Shown: positions 27,079 through 35,708 of the stretch, in pieces
Position numbering within the stretch: the stretch's first letter is position 1
How the letters are laid out: every line of letters begins with the position of its first letter
Source: Alphaproteobacteria bacterium
GTDB taxonomy: Bacteria; Pseudomonadota; Alphaproteobacteria; DSM-16000; Inquilinaceae
Reading direction: 5' to 3'
Assembly: GCA_028277405.1 (NCBI GenBank)
Contig: JANQGH010000098.1
Span: forward strand, 223,922 to 287,921
DNA length: 64,000 nt
Notes under the pieces: generated by a model
Told to the model about the DNA's origin: nothing
Seen by the model: the letters and a program-made list of their open reading frames with translations, nothing else
The model's database searches: none
Program-made: the position numbers and the translations under genes

Positions 27079-27723
27079 TCACTCTTCGCTATTGCGCCAC
27101 CGCCGCCGCCGGCGCCTCATCGATCCTGGCAGAGGGGGTGGATCGGTGCCGGCGCTTTCCATGAAATCTGTGCCGATTGGCCCACCCAGTTCTCGTGCAA
27201 GGAGTACCTGATCAAAACTCCCAGTCTCGGTATCAAGTCGAATCGTGAAATCGGCTCGGTCGTAGGTCCACATAAAGATGTCTGGCGCAAAAGAGCCCTT
27301 TTGACCGACCATGCCTGTCCGTTCGGTGAATGACGGTGACTTCCTTAGGCTTCTTTCCTTAACACTAATTCCCTTGAGAAACTCCACGCGAGTTCCATTT
27401 CCATGCACAAGAAAAATCGCCGGCTTAACGAGATCAAACATCTCATTTTGGTATGTAAAGCTCGAAATGCGCGCAAAATTTGCATCTTCTCTTCTGAGCT
27501 GTTCGATTAGAAAGTTGTTCGAAGAATGGCGTCGTGGCACAGGATCCGTTTCTAAAGGGTCCGGATATGTGTTGTCTCCGTCTAAGGGATAGGCAATCTT
27601 TCTAGCATCCGGCTCTCGAAGGACTATATCCCACATTATTCTACCAAATAGGCGAACACTGGAATCACTCGCAAGTGTATCGAACTCACCAGTGTTGTAC
27701 AGATCATAGAGTTCATCGGACAT
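27079..27723 (-). CDS. Hypothetical protein of YcaO/TfuA operon
   Basis: 214 aa from ATG 27723, which has GAGGGG at good spacing; a TTG 19 codons earlier lacks one. No recognised domain. The sequence is hydrophilic with tyrosine-rich helices at the N-terminus (MSDELYDLYNTGEF) and a beta-like region in the second half (PAIFLVHGNGTRVEFLKGISVKERS). It ends in an unusual run of six consecutive arginines (MRRRRRRWRNSEE). It lies between the metalloprotease and the last small gene with short gaps on both sides. It could be a substrate, immunity or accessory protein; nothing decides this. Confidence 0.6.
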   Translation of the reverse strand: MSDELYDLYNTGEFDTLASDSSVRLFGRIMWDIVLREPDARKIAYPLDGDNTYPDPLETDPVPRRHSSNNFLIEQLRREDANFARISSFTYQNEMFDLVKPAIFLVHGNGTRVEFLKGISVKERSLRKSPSFTERTGMVGQKGSFAPDIFMWTYDRADFTIRLDTETGSFDQVLLARELGGPIGTDFMESAGTDPPPLPGSMRRRRRRWRNSEE

Positions 27724-27789
27724 GTTTTGACCCCTCAGAATTGCATTTTTTACTTTAGCACGGTATGGGTCGGAAAACAACCGTCAATT

Positions 27790-29076
27790 TTATGATGGAG
27801 CTAACATACGCGCAGAATTGCTGTGATCCTCCGAATTATGGTTGCCGCCAATTCTCGGGCCCGCGCTTACTGAACCGATACCCCTGAATCTCAGGTTCTT
27901 ATCTAAAAGCCGGCCGAGACGACCGCGTGTTAGAACCCAATCGATGTCGTTTGCAAGTGGTGGAATCTGTTCGAAAGAAAAGGACTCCTGATCAATCGAC
28001 ATCCAGATCTCGACCAAGAAACGCGCAGCAATATCACGCGCGTCAGATAGTGCTTCCTTGAACAGTTCAGGCCGTCGCTCGATAGCTCTGTCAAAGCCGC
28101 GCTGGACAATGGCGCGCAGTGCGACATCCCGTTCCGCTCGGTCGGCCAGCCTCTCAAGCGATGGGGAGACCGCTCCATGGTCCAACAGAAGCTCATGATA
28201 AAGATCGACGAAAATATCAAAGAAGGCACCGATCAGCGGCTTGGCCAGATTGTGTTCATAGTCCCAACCATGTGCATAGTCGCGCATCGTCTGGTTGTTG
28301 TTGGCGAGCCGTATCTGCTCGGACTTCGAGATCTCCCCGAAACGGCTGAGCCGATTGAAGCTGTCGAGATTGCCGCTGGTGTTGGCCAGCAGGTCGTCGA
28401 CCACACTGTCGAAATGCAGCGACGCGATCAGGGCCACCCAGTCCGACGACATCTCGTGAAAGGCGCGAAAGTCGCCCGAGATGTCGTCACTGACAAACGG
28501 CCCGGTGAGCGACAGCAAAATGGCATGCCCGACCTCATGGGCGATGACGTCGAAGTTAAGCGCGTAGTCATGGGGGCGTCCCTGCCGATCTTCGCGCGTC
28601 CCGGTCTCCAGAAAGCCATAACCCATGTGGGCGTTGGGCCAATCTTCCAGCATCGTGAGTTCGAGGCGGGGCAGATCGTCATCGAAATGCCACCGCACCG
28701 GCTCGCCCAGATAGGCCTCCCACACGTCGAGCGTGAAACGAACGGCGCCGAACAGATGAACGGCGGGAAAGGCCGGATCGTCGGGCGAGATATGGTCGAA
28801 ATGTCCCTCGGGGCTCGGCCTCGGCGGCGGCACGCTGGGGCCGGTCCAGGGCGGCAGGTAGAGTTCCGGGCCCGCTTGATCGGGCACCAAGCCGTAGGGC
28901 AACTCCTTGCCGATCGGAATGACGGTGTACATGCGGTCGTCGGACGGGCCGGGGCCGAGCGAGCCCGCCGGCGACGACAGTTCGACGGTTTCCAGTTCCG
29001 TGCCCGTGGTGCCGCGCGGGGGTTGTGGGTAAAGGCGAACGCGCGTACCGCGCGTACCGTTATCGGAAAACGTCAT
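27790..29076 (-). CDS. HEXXH (gluzincin-type) metallopeptidase
   Basis: 428 aa from ATG 29076 with GGAGG six bases upstream; it overlaps the TfuA gene end by 17 nt. The zinc motif HEVGH is at residues 180-184 and a downstream FHEMSSDW offers Glu208 as third ligand, the HEXXH plus Glu arrangement of gluzincins such as the M4 family. A later YAHGWDYEHN could supply the catalytic-site His. No signal peptide: the N-terminal 100 residues are Pro/Gly-rich and look disordered or like a propeptide. Its place directly after YcaO and TfuA suggests it processes the modified peptide or protein, for example by leader removal; this is inference. Confidence 0.75.
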   Translation of the reverse strand: MTFSDNGTRGTRVRLYPQPPRGTTGTELETVELSSPAGSLGPGPSDDRMYTVIPIGKELPYGLVPDQAGPELYLPPWTGPSVPPPRPSPEGHFDHISPDDPAFPAVHLFGAVRFTLDVWEAYLGEPVRWHFDDDLPRLELTMLEDWPNAHMGYGFLETGTREDRQGRPHDYALNFDVIAHEVGHAILLSLTGPFVSDDISGDFRAFHEMSSDWVALIASLHFDSVVDDLLANTSGNLDSFNRLSRFGEISKSEQIRLANNNQTMRDYAHGWDYEHNLAKPLIGAFFDIFVDLYHELLLDHGAVSPSLERLADRAERDVALRAIVQRGFDRAIERRPELFKEALSDARDIAARFLVEIWMSIDQESFSFEQIPPLANDIDWVLTRGRLGRLLDKNLRFRGIGSVSAGPRIGGNHNSEDHSNSARMLAPS

Positions 29077-30406
29077 CCGCTGCCTCCGCCGTCTCGCTGC
29101 CCCTATCAGCAAGGGTAGTATATTCGAACTCGCGCCTCAATAAAACGTGCATGCTCTTGCGATCGCGCAGACCCAGGCTTCGGGCTGCGTCGTCGATATT
29201 CTCGAAGGCTTCCGACAGCCCCTTTTGCTGGCAGAACCAGTCGAACAGATCGCGCAAATCGAAGTCGAGGAACTGATCCGGCATCTGCGCCGCGTCGCGG
29301 TCCTTCAGCATCTCCGCCTTTGCGGAGGCCCGCCTGTCGAAGTCGGCAAACAGCCCCTCGGAGCGCAGATCATCGAGCATATCCCTCGACAGCGATGGCG
29401 CCGCGGTATCGAGAACGCCTTCCAGATGCAGATCACTGGCCAGGAATGCCGACAAGCGCTGGCGGTCCGTCCGGTTTGCTTGCAGCCAATCGTCAAAAGA
29501 CTTTGCGGTCATCAGTCCGAGATCGGCGCGAAAGGCGTCGATGGCCCCATCGTCGACCGCATCGTCGATGGGCAGGTCAGCGGCCGCGAGCCGTCGCGCA
29601 AAGGCCCGCTGAACGGCCTCCGTGTAGCGCAGCGGATCCAGGCGCAACTCGTCAAGAACGGCTGAGTCCTGGGGCGAAAGATCGTCGAGATCCCGCTGGA
29701 ACGCCTCAACCAGTTCGGTCCAGAAAAGCGTCGTTTGGAACTCGAACTGCGGACTGAAGGCCGGCATCGTGCCTGCCACCGCCGCATTCACGGCCTCGAC
29801 AAGCTGTTCGGCATCCCGTGCCTTCAGATCAACCGCACCCGTTTTCAGCCACTCGGCCAGCGGCCCTTGGGCCATTCCCGCCGGAAGGCGGGCCAACACC
29901 GCCTTCCATGTCAGGTCCTTGTAGTTGGTATCTCGCGCGATTTCGGTGATGGCTTGCGCGTCGCGCTCATCAAGCACGCCGGCGGCAACGGCATCCGCCA
30001 TCGTTGCCCGAACACTCACCAACGGCACCGTCAAGGGTGGAAAGCCGAGTTCGGCCGGTCCGTAGAGCACGGCGACCTCATGATCGTCCTCAAGCACCCC
30101 GTCACGATACATCTCAAAGATCCGGCCGAAACCGCGCATGCCGAAAGGGCCGCATTCGACCGCCCGCAGGGCGCCCATGCTGGCCGCGCCCCAGACATGG
30201 ACACCCTCGCTCAAGGCAAAAAGGATTTCCTGGTGAAGCACGGTGAGACGGTCCTCGAACCGGGCATCGATGAGCGCTATCAGATCCGCGCCCGATAGCA
30301 CCGCCCGGTAGAGATCTCCAGCGGCGGCGGGCGGCCTGGCGTCGACGGATGGGTCGAGGCCGCCCGTGCCTGGCAGGCTTGGGCCCACAAACATGACGGC
30401 CTTCAT
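29060..30406 (-). CDS. tfuA: TfuA-like protein
   Basis: 448 aa; its ATG at 30406 overlaps the YcaO stop as ATGA. The TfuA domain covers about residues 3-120: FVGPSLPG at 6-13, DLIALIDARFE near 41-51, ALSEGVHVWGAASMGALRAVE at 64-84 and GFGRIFEMYRDGVLEDDHEVAVLYGP to 117. TfuA proteins are known partners of YcaO enzymes, helping thioamide formation in methyl-coenzyme M reductase and thioviridamide-type peptides, and acting in trifolitoxin synthesis. The C-terminal 300 residues are helical, acidic and longer than the core domain; I do not recognise them. They may bind the substrate. Confidence 0.9.
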   Translation of the reverse strand: MKAVMFVGPSLPGTGGLDPSVDARPPAAAGDLYRAVLSGADLIALIDARFEDRLTVLHQEILFALSEGVHVWGAASMGALRAVECGPFGMRGFGRIFEMYRDGVLEDDHEVAVLYGPAELGFPPLTVPLVSVRATMADAVAAGVLDERDAQAITEIARDTNYKDLTWKAVLARLPAGMAQGPLAEWLKTGAVDLKARDAEQLVEAVNAAVAGTMPAFSPQFEFQTTLFWTELVEAFQRDLDDLSPQDSAVLDELRLDPLRYTEAVQRAFARRLAAADLPIDDAVDDGAIDAFRADLGLMTAKSFDDWLQANRTDRQRLSAFLASDLHLEGVLDTAAPSLSRDMLDDLRSEGLFADFDRRASAKAEMLKDRDAAQMPDQFLDFDLRDLFDWFCQQKGLSEAFENIDDAARSLGLRDRKSMHVLLRREFEYTTLADRGSETAEAADDVFR

Positions 30407-31617
30407 GGCTCGACCTCGAGACCGCGCAGCCCCGGCACGATTGCCCGCACAACGCTGTAGCGGGTGTCCTGGCTAAGGCTAACCGCCAGCGCCTGGGAAA
30501 AACCGGCCTCCGCCAAGGCGTCGACAACACGCCAAAGGTCACGCGTAAGACAGTCGGTGGCGATATCCGGCGCGGCTTGAAACGGACGAGACGCCGCCCC
30601 CTCGTCGGGATCACTTCGCCGAGCGAGATATCGCGCCTGCGCCCGTTCCAACGGTCCGTAAGCTTTTGGCGTCAGATCATCACGCACGCCTGAGATACGC
30701 GTTAGCCGAGACTGGGCCGCCTCGCACAGCGCCCGATTGAGCGCTACGGCCCGTGACGGATGGCACCCTGCGCCGAACCCTGGCGGCGTCGTCGGCTCCC
30801 GAAGATCAGAGATGCACGCAACATAGGACGGCACCTCAATGTCGTCCGCTGCGTCCCAGACCGTCACGCCTATACCTGCCTCCTCAAACCGCCCAAGCAG
30901 CGCCAGCGCATCGGCATCATCGACGGAACCGAGATCAAGGCTCAGGCGGTTTCGATCCTCTGACGCGCAATCACCCAGACGGTTTGTCGCGTGCCGTTCG
31001 ATAAGTTCGCAAAGACCATGAACCACCGCTTCCGCCGGATTTGCGCCCGATGCCAGCCCGTTTGTCGAAACGCGAAACGTCGACCCTTTAAGGCGTGCCT
31101 GCCCCAAGAAGCAGGCATGGACGGCATCGAACGGCACGGCAACCTGGCCGCCGGTCCCCAGATCGATGGCCATGGCCCAAAGCAGTGGCATGTCGGCCTG
31201 GGTTACACCGAGTTGGGTCAGTGCCTTGGGCAACTCTGCGGCCAATGCAATTTCCGAGCGCGACGCAAATCGGAGCGGTACGCTCGGCCGTTCCGCATGC
31301 CAGGATTCCACGGCCTCCATGATGCCGGAAAGCCGCGCCGCATCGCGCGTGTACCCCTTCCCCTGGGTCACCGACAGCCCACGACCGTTCGGTCTGCTGA
31401 TCATGTAGACCTCGATCCCGATCCGATCGAGGCCCGTCACGCGCGCAACCCGCGTGATGCCGTAGGTCGGCAGATCATCCGAAATCGCGGCCAGTAAGTG
31501 CGCCGGATCATCCGCACGATGGGTGCCGCGGCGAAACCGCTTTTCAAGGCGCCCGTTCGATCGGTCAGCGATGAGATCGGCGATCTCGGTGTTGGTCACG
31601 GGGGCTCCGTTGTTCAA
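30403..31617 (-). CDS. YcaO-family ATP-dependent cyclodehydratase/thioamidase
   Basis: 404 aa. YcaO landmarks are present: SVTQGKG at residues 82-88, the Mg-ATP binding EAVESWHAE from 101, CELIERHAT near 206-214 and AAQSRLTRISGVRDD near 310. It activates peptide backbone amides with ATP, giving azolines from Cys/Ser/Thr or thioamides when a sulfur donor is supplied. The C-terminus (LRGLEVEP) lacks the full PxPxP seen in classic azoline synthetases. The coupled TfuA partner points to thioamidation or a TfuA-dependent reaction. No E1-like or flavin dehydrogenase gene is next to it. First clear gene of the leftward operon YcaO-TfuA-protease-two unknowns. Confidence 0.92.
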   Translation of the reverse strand: MNNGAPVTNTEIADLIADRSNGRLEKRFRRGTHRADDPAHLLAAISDDLPTYGITRVARVTGLDRIGIEVYMISRPNGRGLSVTQGKGYTRDAARLSGIMEAVESWHAERPSVPLRFASRSEIALAAELPKALTQLGVTQADMPLLWAMAIDLGTGGQVAVPFDAVHACFLGQARLKGSTFRVSTNGLASGANPAEAVVHGLCELIERHATNRLGDCASEDRNRLSLDLGSVDDADALALLGRFEEAGIGVTVWDAADDIEVPSYVACISDLREPTTPPGFGAGCHPSRAVALNRALCEAAQSRLTRISGVRDDLTPKAYGPLERAQARYLARRSDPDEGAASRPFQAAPDIATDCLTRDLWRVVDALAEAGFSQALAVSLSQDTRYSVVRAIVPGLRGLEVEP

Positions 31618-32045
31618 CTATCCAAACTATGTCTCAACAGGCCGGGCCCGCACAAGACGCACGGTTCCGCAAGCGGCACGTCGTGGAATCGGCAAACCTG
31701 ATTGATCCAAACCCACGATCACCGCATTGGACGGCGCCTCGTTCAACTCAGCCCAAAGGCAATCAGCAATGCGGAAAACGAGACCGCGACTGCCGTCATG
31801 CAACTGGCGGCCGAGCCGGTCCGGTCGAGCTTTTCCCGCCAAAGGCGGTCGCATGCCGTTTCTTCAAAGCGTGTCATGGCGAGTTGCCCCTGATCGCAAG
31901 TGCTGGTCCGACTCTGGCGGCAAACCGGTAGGGCGACCGTGGGGATTCCCACAACCGAGGATTTTTTCGCTAATCTGCCATCTGTGGCACGATCGCACGT
32001 CTCGGCACGCGGTTGTGCGAACCAAATCAACGGAGCGCTTAGTCG
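31618..32045. other. Divergent region between YcaO operon and Crp/Fnr gene
   Basis: About 430 nt that must hold the promoters of both the leftward YcaO operon and the rightward regulator gene. Apart from the possible 44-aa peptide gene I see no confident element. Confidence 0.5.
31743..31877 (-). CDS. Possible 44-aa peptide upstream of YcaO
   Basis: A short frame on the same strand, 125 nt before the YcaO gene, with AGGGG upstream of its ATG. The peptide has a charged N-terminal half (MTRFEETACDRLWREKLDR) and a hydrophobic C-terminal half (CMTAVAVSFSALLIAFGLS) that could span the membrane. It has two cysteines and several Ser/Thr. It could be a RiPP precursor or a small membrane protein; it could also be chance. 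The only support is position, ribosome site and the charged/hydrophobic layout. Confidence 0.35.
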   Translation of the reverse strand: MTRFEETACDRLWREKLDRTGSAASCMTAVAVSFSALLIAFGLS

Positions 32046-32723
32046 ATGTTTCGCCGGCCGTTCCTCGAGACTCTGTCGCCATCCGACCGCGAGACGTTGA
32101 ACGCGCGGATGACCCTGCGGAGCTATGACAAGGGCGAGATGGTGATCTCGGTGGCGGAGGGTGGGCGTGACGTCTACTTCGTGCTGGAGGGGCGGGCGCA
32201 CGCCTTGCTCTATTCGTCCGACGGCAAGGCGGTCGATTATCGCGAGATCGGCGCCGGCGACATGTTCGGCGAGTTGGCGGCGATCGACGGTCAGCCGCGC
32301 TCCGCCAGCGTCGTGGCCCAGGATCCGACGCGCATCGGCCGCCTCAGCCACGCCGCGTTCCAGGATCTCGTCGACAATCATCGGACGTTTGCCTGGTCGC
32401 TGCTGACCCATCTGTCCACGCAGGTTCGAGACATGACGGGCCGGATTTTTGAGTACAGCACGCTCGTTGTGCGCGAACGGTTGATCCGTGAACTCATTCG
32501 CCTGGCCGGCGGCGATGCGATCGAGACGGGCCCGGCGGAAATCCGGCCGGCGCCGACCCATTTCGATCTGGCGGCCCGGATCAGCACCCATCGCGAGGCC
32601 GTCTCCCGCGAGATGAGTGCCATGGCCAAGCAAGGGTTGGTGGTAAAGCGTGCCGGTGCCCTTTACCTTCACGATATTGCCGCCTTGCGCGCCCTTTGCC
32701 CCCCGGAGGACTGGCGCCCGTGA
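32046..32723 (+). CDS. Crp/Fnr-family transcription regulator
   Basis: 225 aa. The cyclic-nucleotide-binding fold covers about residues 1-115, and the phosphate-binding cassette FGELAAIDGQPRSASV keeps the Glu and Arg-Ser that hold cAMP in CRP. A long dimerisation helix follows and then a winged helix with recognition helix in ISTHREAVSREMSAMAKQG. No Cys cluster for an Fnr-type iron-sulfur site. It should respond to cAMP or a related nucleotide, which fits the cyclase gene 5 kb to the left. It is divergent from the YcaO/TfuA operon, so that operon is a candidate target. Confidence 0.88.
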   Translation: MFRRPFLETLSPSDRETLNARMTLRSYDKGEMVISVAEGGRDVYFVLEGRAHALLYSSDGKAVDYREIGAGDMFGELAAIDGQPRSASVVAQDPTRIGRLSHAAFQDLVDNHRTFAWSLLTHLSTQVRDMTGRIFEYSTLVVRERLIRELIRLAGGDAIETGPAEIRPAPTHFDLAARISTHREAVSREMSAMAKQGLVVKRAGALYLHDIAALRALCPPEDWRP

Positions 32724-33021
32724 GGACGCTCGGCGCCAGGGATTTGCCTCAGGAGCGACGGGAACAGGCAGAGCGTCCGTGCGTCGGCCGGTTAGCAAGA
32801 GCCGACCCGCGAACGCGAGCGCTTGGTTGAGGGTGTCGCGTATGGGTTCGAAGCGGCGGGGGCGCGCGACTAGCGAGCAGGCTTCATCGACTGCCGGATG
32901 AACTCCAAGATGTTCTGACCCGGTTTCGGCGCGACACTATCGGTCAAGACTCGATTGACGCCTGCAGCATTCTTCTGCTATCTTTCTGATAATACGTATT
33001 ATCACATGATGGCCCGAAATC
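32724..33021. other. Intergenic region upstream of LacI-family gene
   Basis: About 300 nt. The only element I can support is the palindrome at 32987-33004; the rest has no credible frame. Confidence 0.5.
32987..33004. promoter_or_regulatory. 18-bp perfect palindrome, likely LacI-family operator
   Basis: TGATAATACGTATTATCA is a perfect palindrome centred on the CG/GC step typical of LacI-family operators and ends 17 nt before the regulator's GTG start. The position suits autoregulation of the regulator and the sugar-uptake operon behind it. Confidence 0.7.
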
Positions 33022-34065
33022 GTGTCGTCGAAAAAGAACAGTCGATTAACACAGCGCGACATCGCCCGGTTGGCAGGCGTCAGTCAGCCGACCGTGTCCC
33101 TGGTCTTGAACAAGCGCGGCGACGCAACCGCGCGGATCCCCGACGAAACGCGCGAGCGGGTACTTCGGGTAATCCGCGAAACTGGTTATGTCGCCGACCC
33201 GGCCGCGCGGCAGTTGGTCAAACGGCGCAATCGGCTTCTCGGCGTGTTCACTTACGAGCCAGTGTTCCCAAGCACCCAAGCGGATTTCTACACACCCTTC
33301 CTGCTCGGCATCGAGGAGACGGCGGAGGCGCTGGGATACGATCTGTTGTTGTTCACCAGCGCACCCGTCGATGGTGGTCGGCGCAAGATTTTTCATGACA
33401 ACAACCGGCTGCGCCTGGCCGATGGCTGCTTGATTTTGGGCCGCGTCCAAGACGCGGATGAGTTGGAACGCCTGCTGGCGGAGAACTACCCGTTCGTGAC
33501 CATCGGGCGCCGGGAAAGTGGCGCCGGCGCCATGGCCTATGTCGGGGCCGACTACGCCGCCGCGACGGGATTGCTGGTAGGTCGGGCGATCGAACTCGGT
33601 CATCGCACGCTGGCCTATGTCGGTCCGTTTTATGATGTCGAATCGTCGCGGGATCGTTTTGCCGGGTTCACCGCGACGGCTTCGCAGAACCAGATCCCTT
33701 TCGTCCGCGAACAGGTCCGGGATCGCAGCCCATCAGACATCCTCGACGCGGTGTTGCGATCGGGGGCAACGGCGGCGTTCTTTGAGGATATGGCCGATGC
33801 GGCCGCCGCGCTGCAGGTGGCTTTGGCACGCGGCCTGTCGATACCGGGCGACATGTCGTTTGTCGCCTTGGGCGACCCGACCCGGCCGATTGCCACACAT
33901 GTCGACATTACGAGCTTTCGCATCCCAAGGGTCGAGATGGGGCGTCAAGCCGTGACCCTGCTGGCCGCCCTGCTGGATGGCGGGGACGTGAAGCGGCAGC
34001 TGTTGCTGCCCTGCGAACCGAATGACGGTCCGACCTTGGGACCGCCGAAGCAAGGTGGAGGCTGA
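33022..34065 (+). CDS. LacI-family transcription regulator
   Basis: 347 aa from GTG 33022. The N-terminal HTH is classic: TQRDIARLAGVSQPTVSLVLN (about residues 9-30), followed by the hinge region. The ligand domain runs from about residue 70 to 335 with the periplasmic-binding-protein fold. It probably represses or activates the downstream oxidoreductase and ABC importer in response to a carbohydrate. The GTG has no strong ribosome site. The next gene starts 2 nt after its stop, so it is part of the operon it likely controls. The palindrome at 32987-33004 is its probable operator. Confidence 0.92.
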   Translation: MSSKKNSRLTQRDIARLAGVSQPTVSLVLNKRGDATARIPDETRERVLRVIRETGYVADPAARQLVKRRNRLLGVFTYEPVFPSTQADFYTPFLLGIEETAEALGYDLLLFTSAPVDGGRRKIFHDNNRLRLADGCLILGRVQDADELERLLAENYPFVTIGRRESGAGAMAYVGADYAAATGLLVGRAIELGHRTLAYVGPFYDVESSRDRFAGFTATASQNQIPFVREQVRDRSPSDILDAVLRSGATAAFFEDMADAAAALQVALARGLSIPGDMSFVALGDPTRPIATHVDITSFRIPRVEMGRQAVTLLAALLDGGDVKRQLLLPCEPNDGPTLGPPKQGGG

Positions 34066-34067
34066 GA

Positions 34068-35684
34068 GTGCCGGCAACCGAGAAGCAAACGGAGATCCTG
34101 ATCGTCGGCGGCGGTCTGGGCGGTATCGCGGCGGCACTCGCCGCGCTCGACGCCGGCCGATCGGTGATCATGACCGAACAGTATGACTGGCTGGGCGGAC
34201 AATTGACCAGCCAGGCGGTGCCGCCGGATGAACATTCCTGGGTCGAACAGATGGCCATCACGGTGCGCTATAGGGCGCTGCGCGACGGCATTCGCGACTA
34301 TTACCGCCGGCATTATCCCCTGACCGAGCGTTCGCGCACCTGGCGAGAGCTGAACCCTGGCGCCGGCTGGGTCAGCCGGCTGTGCCACGAGCCGCGGGTC
34401 GCGGTCGCGGTGATCGACGCGATGTTGGCGCCGTATCGGGCGTCGCGGCGGCTGGAAATCCTGCAGCCCTACGGGCCGGTCGGTGCCGAGGTCGAGGGTG
34501 ACCGGGTGAGGGCGGTGCGTTTGACCCATCGCGACGAAGAAACCGAGATCACGGTCGCGGCGTCCTTCGTGATCGATGCGACCGAGACCGGCGACCTCTT
34601 GCCACTCACCGGCACCGAGTTCGTCACCGGCTTTGAGGCGCAAAGTGAGACGGGCGAACCCAGCGCGCCGAGCGAAGCCCAGCCCTTGAACATGCAAGCC
34701 GTCTCGATCTGCTTCGCGGTCGACCATGTCGATGGCGACCATACGATCGACAAGCCGGCGAACTACGACTTCTGGCGGGCCTACCACCCCAGTTTCTGGG
34801 GCGATCGATTGCTGAGTTGGCGTGCGCCGCATCCACGCACCCTGGAGATCGTCGAGCGAAGCTTCACGCCCAATCCGGATGACGATCCGCTGCTGGTCAA
34901 CGCCGACCAACGGTTGAGCCCGGGCGACACCAACCTGTGGACCTTTCGCCGGATCGCCGCGCGTCGCAATTTTGTCGAGGGCACCTATGACAGCGACATC
35001 ACGCTCGTGAACTGGCCCATGATCGACTATTTCGAAGGGCCGGTTTTCGGTGTCTCCGAAGAGGAAGCTCAGCGACACCTGGCCGGCGCCGATGAACTGT
35101 CCCGCGCGGTTTTCTACTGGATGCAGACCGAAGCGCCGCGCAGCGACGGCGGTACGGGCTTTCCGGGCCTGCGGTTGCGCGGCGACATCACGGGCACGCA
35201 GCACGGTCTGGCCCAGGCCCCCTACATCCGCGAAGCAAGGCGCATCAAGGCGGCCTACACGGTTGTCGAACAGGATCTTTCGCTGGCGGTACGCGGCGAC
35301 AAGGGGGCGGTGCGCTATCGCGACACCGTCGGCGTCGGCATGTACCGCATCGACCTGCACCCCTCGACCGGTGGCGACACCTACATCGATGTCGGCTCGT
35401 GTCCGTTCGAAATCCCGCTGGGCACTCTGCTGCCGCAGCGCATGACCAACTTGCTGCCGGCCGGCAAGAACATCGGCACGACGCACATCACAAACGGCTG
35501 TTATCGGCTGCATCCAGTGGAGTGGAACATCGGCGAGGCCGCTGGCGCCTTGGCCGCGTTCTGCCTCGACCGGTCGCTGCCGAGCCAGGCGGTGCGCGAG
35601 CGCGACGACCGGCTTGAAGACTATCAGGCGACATTGGAACGGGCTGGCGTCGAACTCCGCTGGCCCGAAATCGCCGGCTACTGA
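34068..35684 (+). CDS. FAD-dependent oxidoreductase
   Basis: 538 aa from GTG 34068 with GGAG upstream. The dinucleotide-binding motif ILIVGGGLGGIAAALAALDAG is at residues 10-30 and a second FAD contact, LLPAGKNIGTTHITNG, is near residue 465. The layout fits the FAD_oxidored family (PF12831). The substrate is unknown; in this operon it is probably a sugar, polyol or related compound brought in by the ABC importer. No signal peptide, so it acts in the cytoplasm. The gene lies between the LacI-family regulator and the substrate-binding protein gene, with 24 nt to the latter. Confidence 0.88.
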   Translation: MPATEKQTEILIVGGGLGGIAAALAALDAGRSVIMTEQYDWLGGQLTSQAVPPDEHSWVEQMAITVRYRALRDGIRDYYRRHYPLTERSRTWRELNPGAGWVSRLCHEPRVAVAVIDAMLAPYRASRRLEILQPYGPVGAEVEGDRVRAVRLTHRDEETEITVAASFVIDATETGDLLPLTGTEFVTGFEAQSETGEPSAPSEAQPLNMQAVSICFAVDHVDGDHTIDKPANYDFWRAYHPSFWGDRLLSWRAPHPRTLEIVERSFTPNPDDDPLLVNADQRLSPGDTNLWTFRRIAARRNFVEGTYDSDITLVNWPMIDYFEGPVFGVSEEEAQRHLAGADELSRAVFYWMQTEAPRSDGGTGFPGLRLRGDITGTQHGLAQAPYIREARRIKAAYTVVEQDLSLAVRGDKGAVRYRDTVGVGMYRIDLHPSTGGDTYIDVGSCPFEIPLGTLLPQRMTNLLPAGKNIGTTHITNGCYRLHPVEWNIGEAAGALAAFCLDRSLPSQAVRERDDRLEDYQATLERAGVELRWPEIAGY

Positions 35685-35708
35685 AACCACAAAACAGGGA
35701 GAGAGACG

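Noticed and set aside
31878..32798. Long minus-strand frame opposite the Crp/Fnr gene
   Set aside because: Shadow; only its last 44 codons, outside the Crp gene, have a ribosome site and are listed separately at low confidence.
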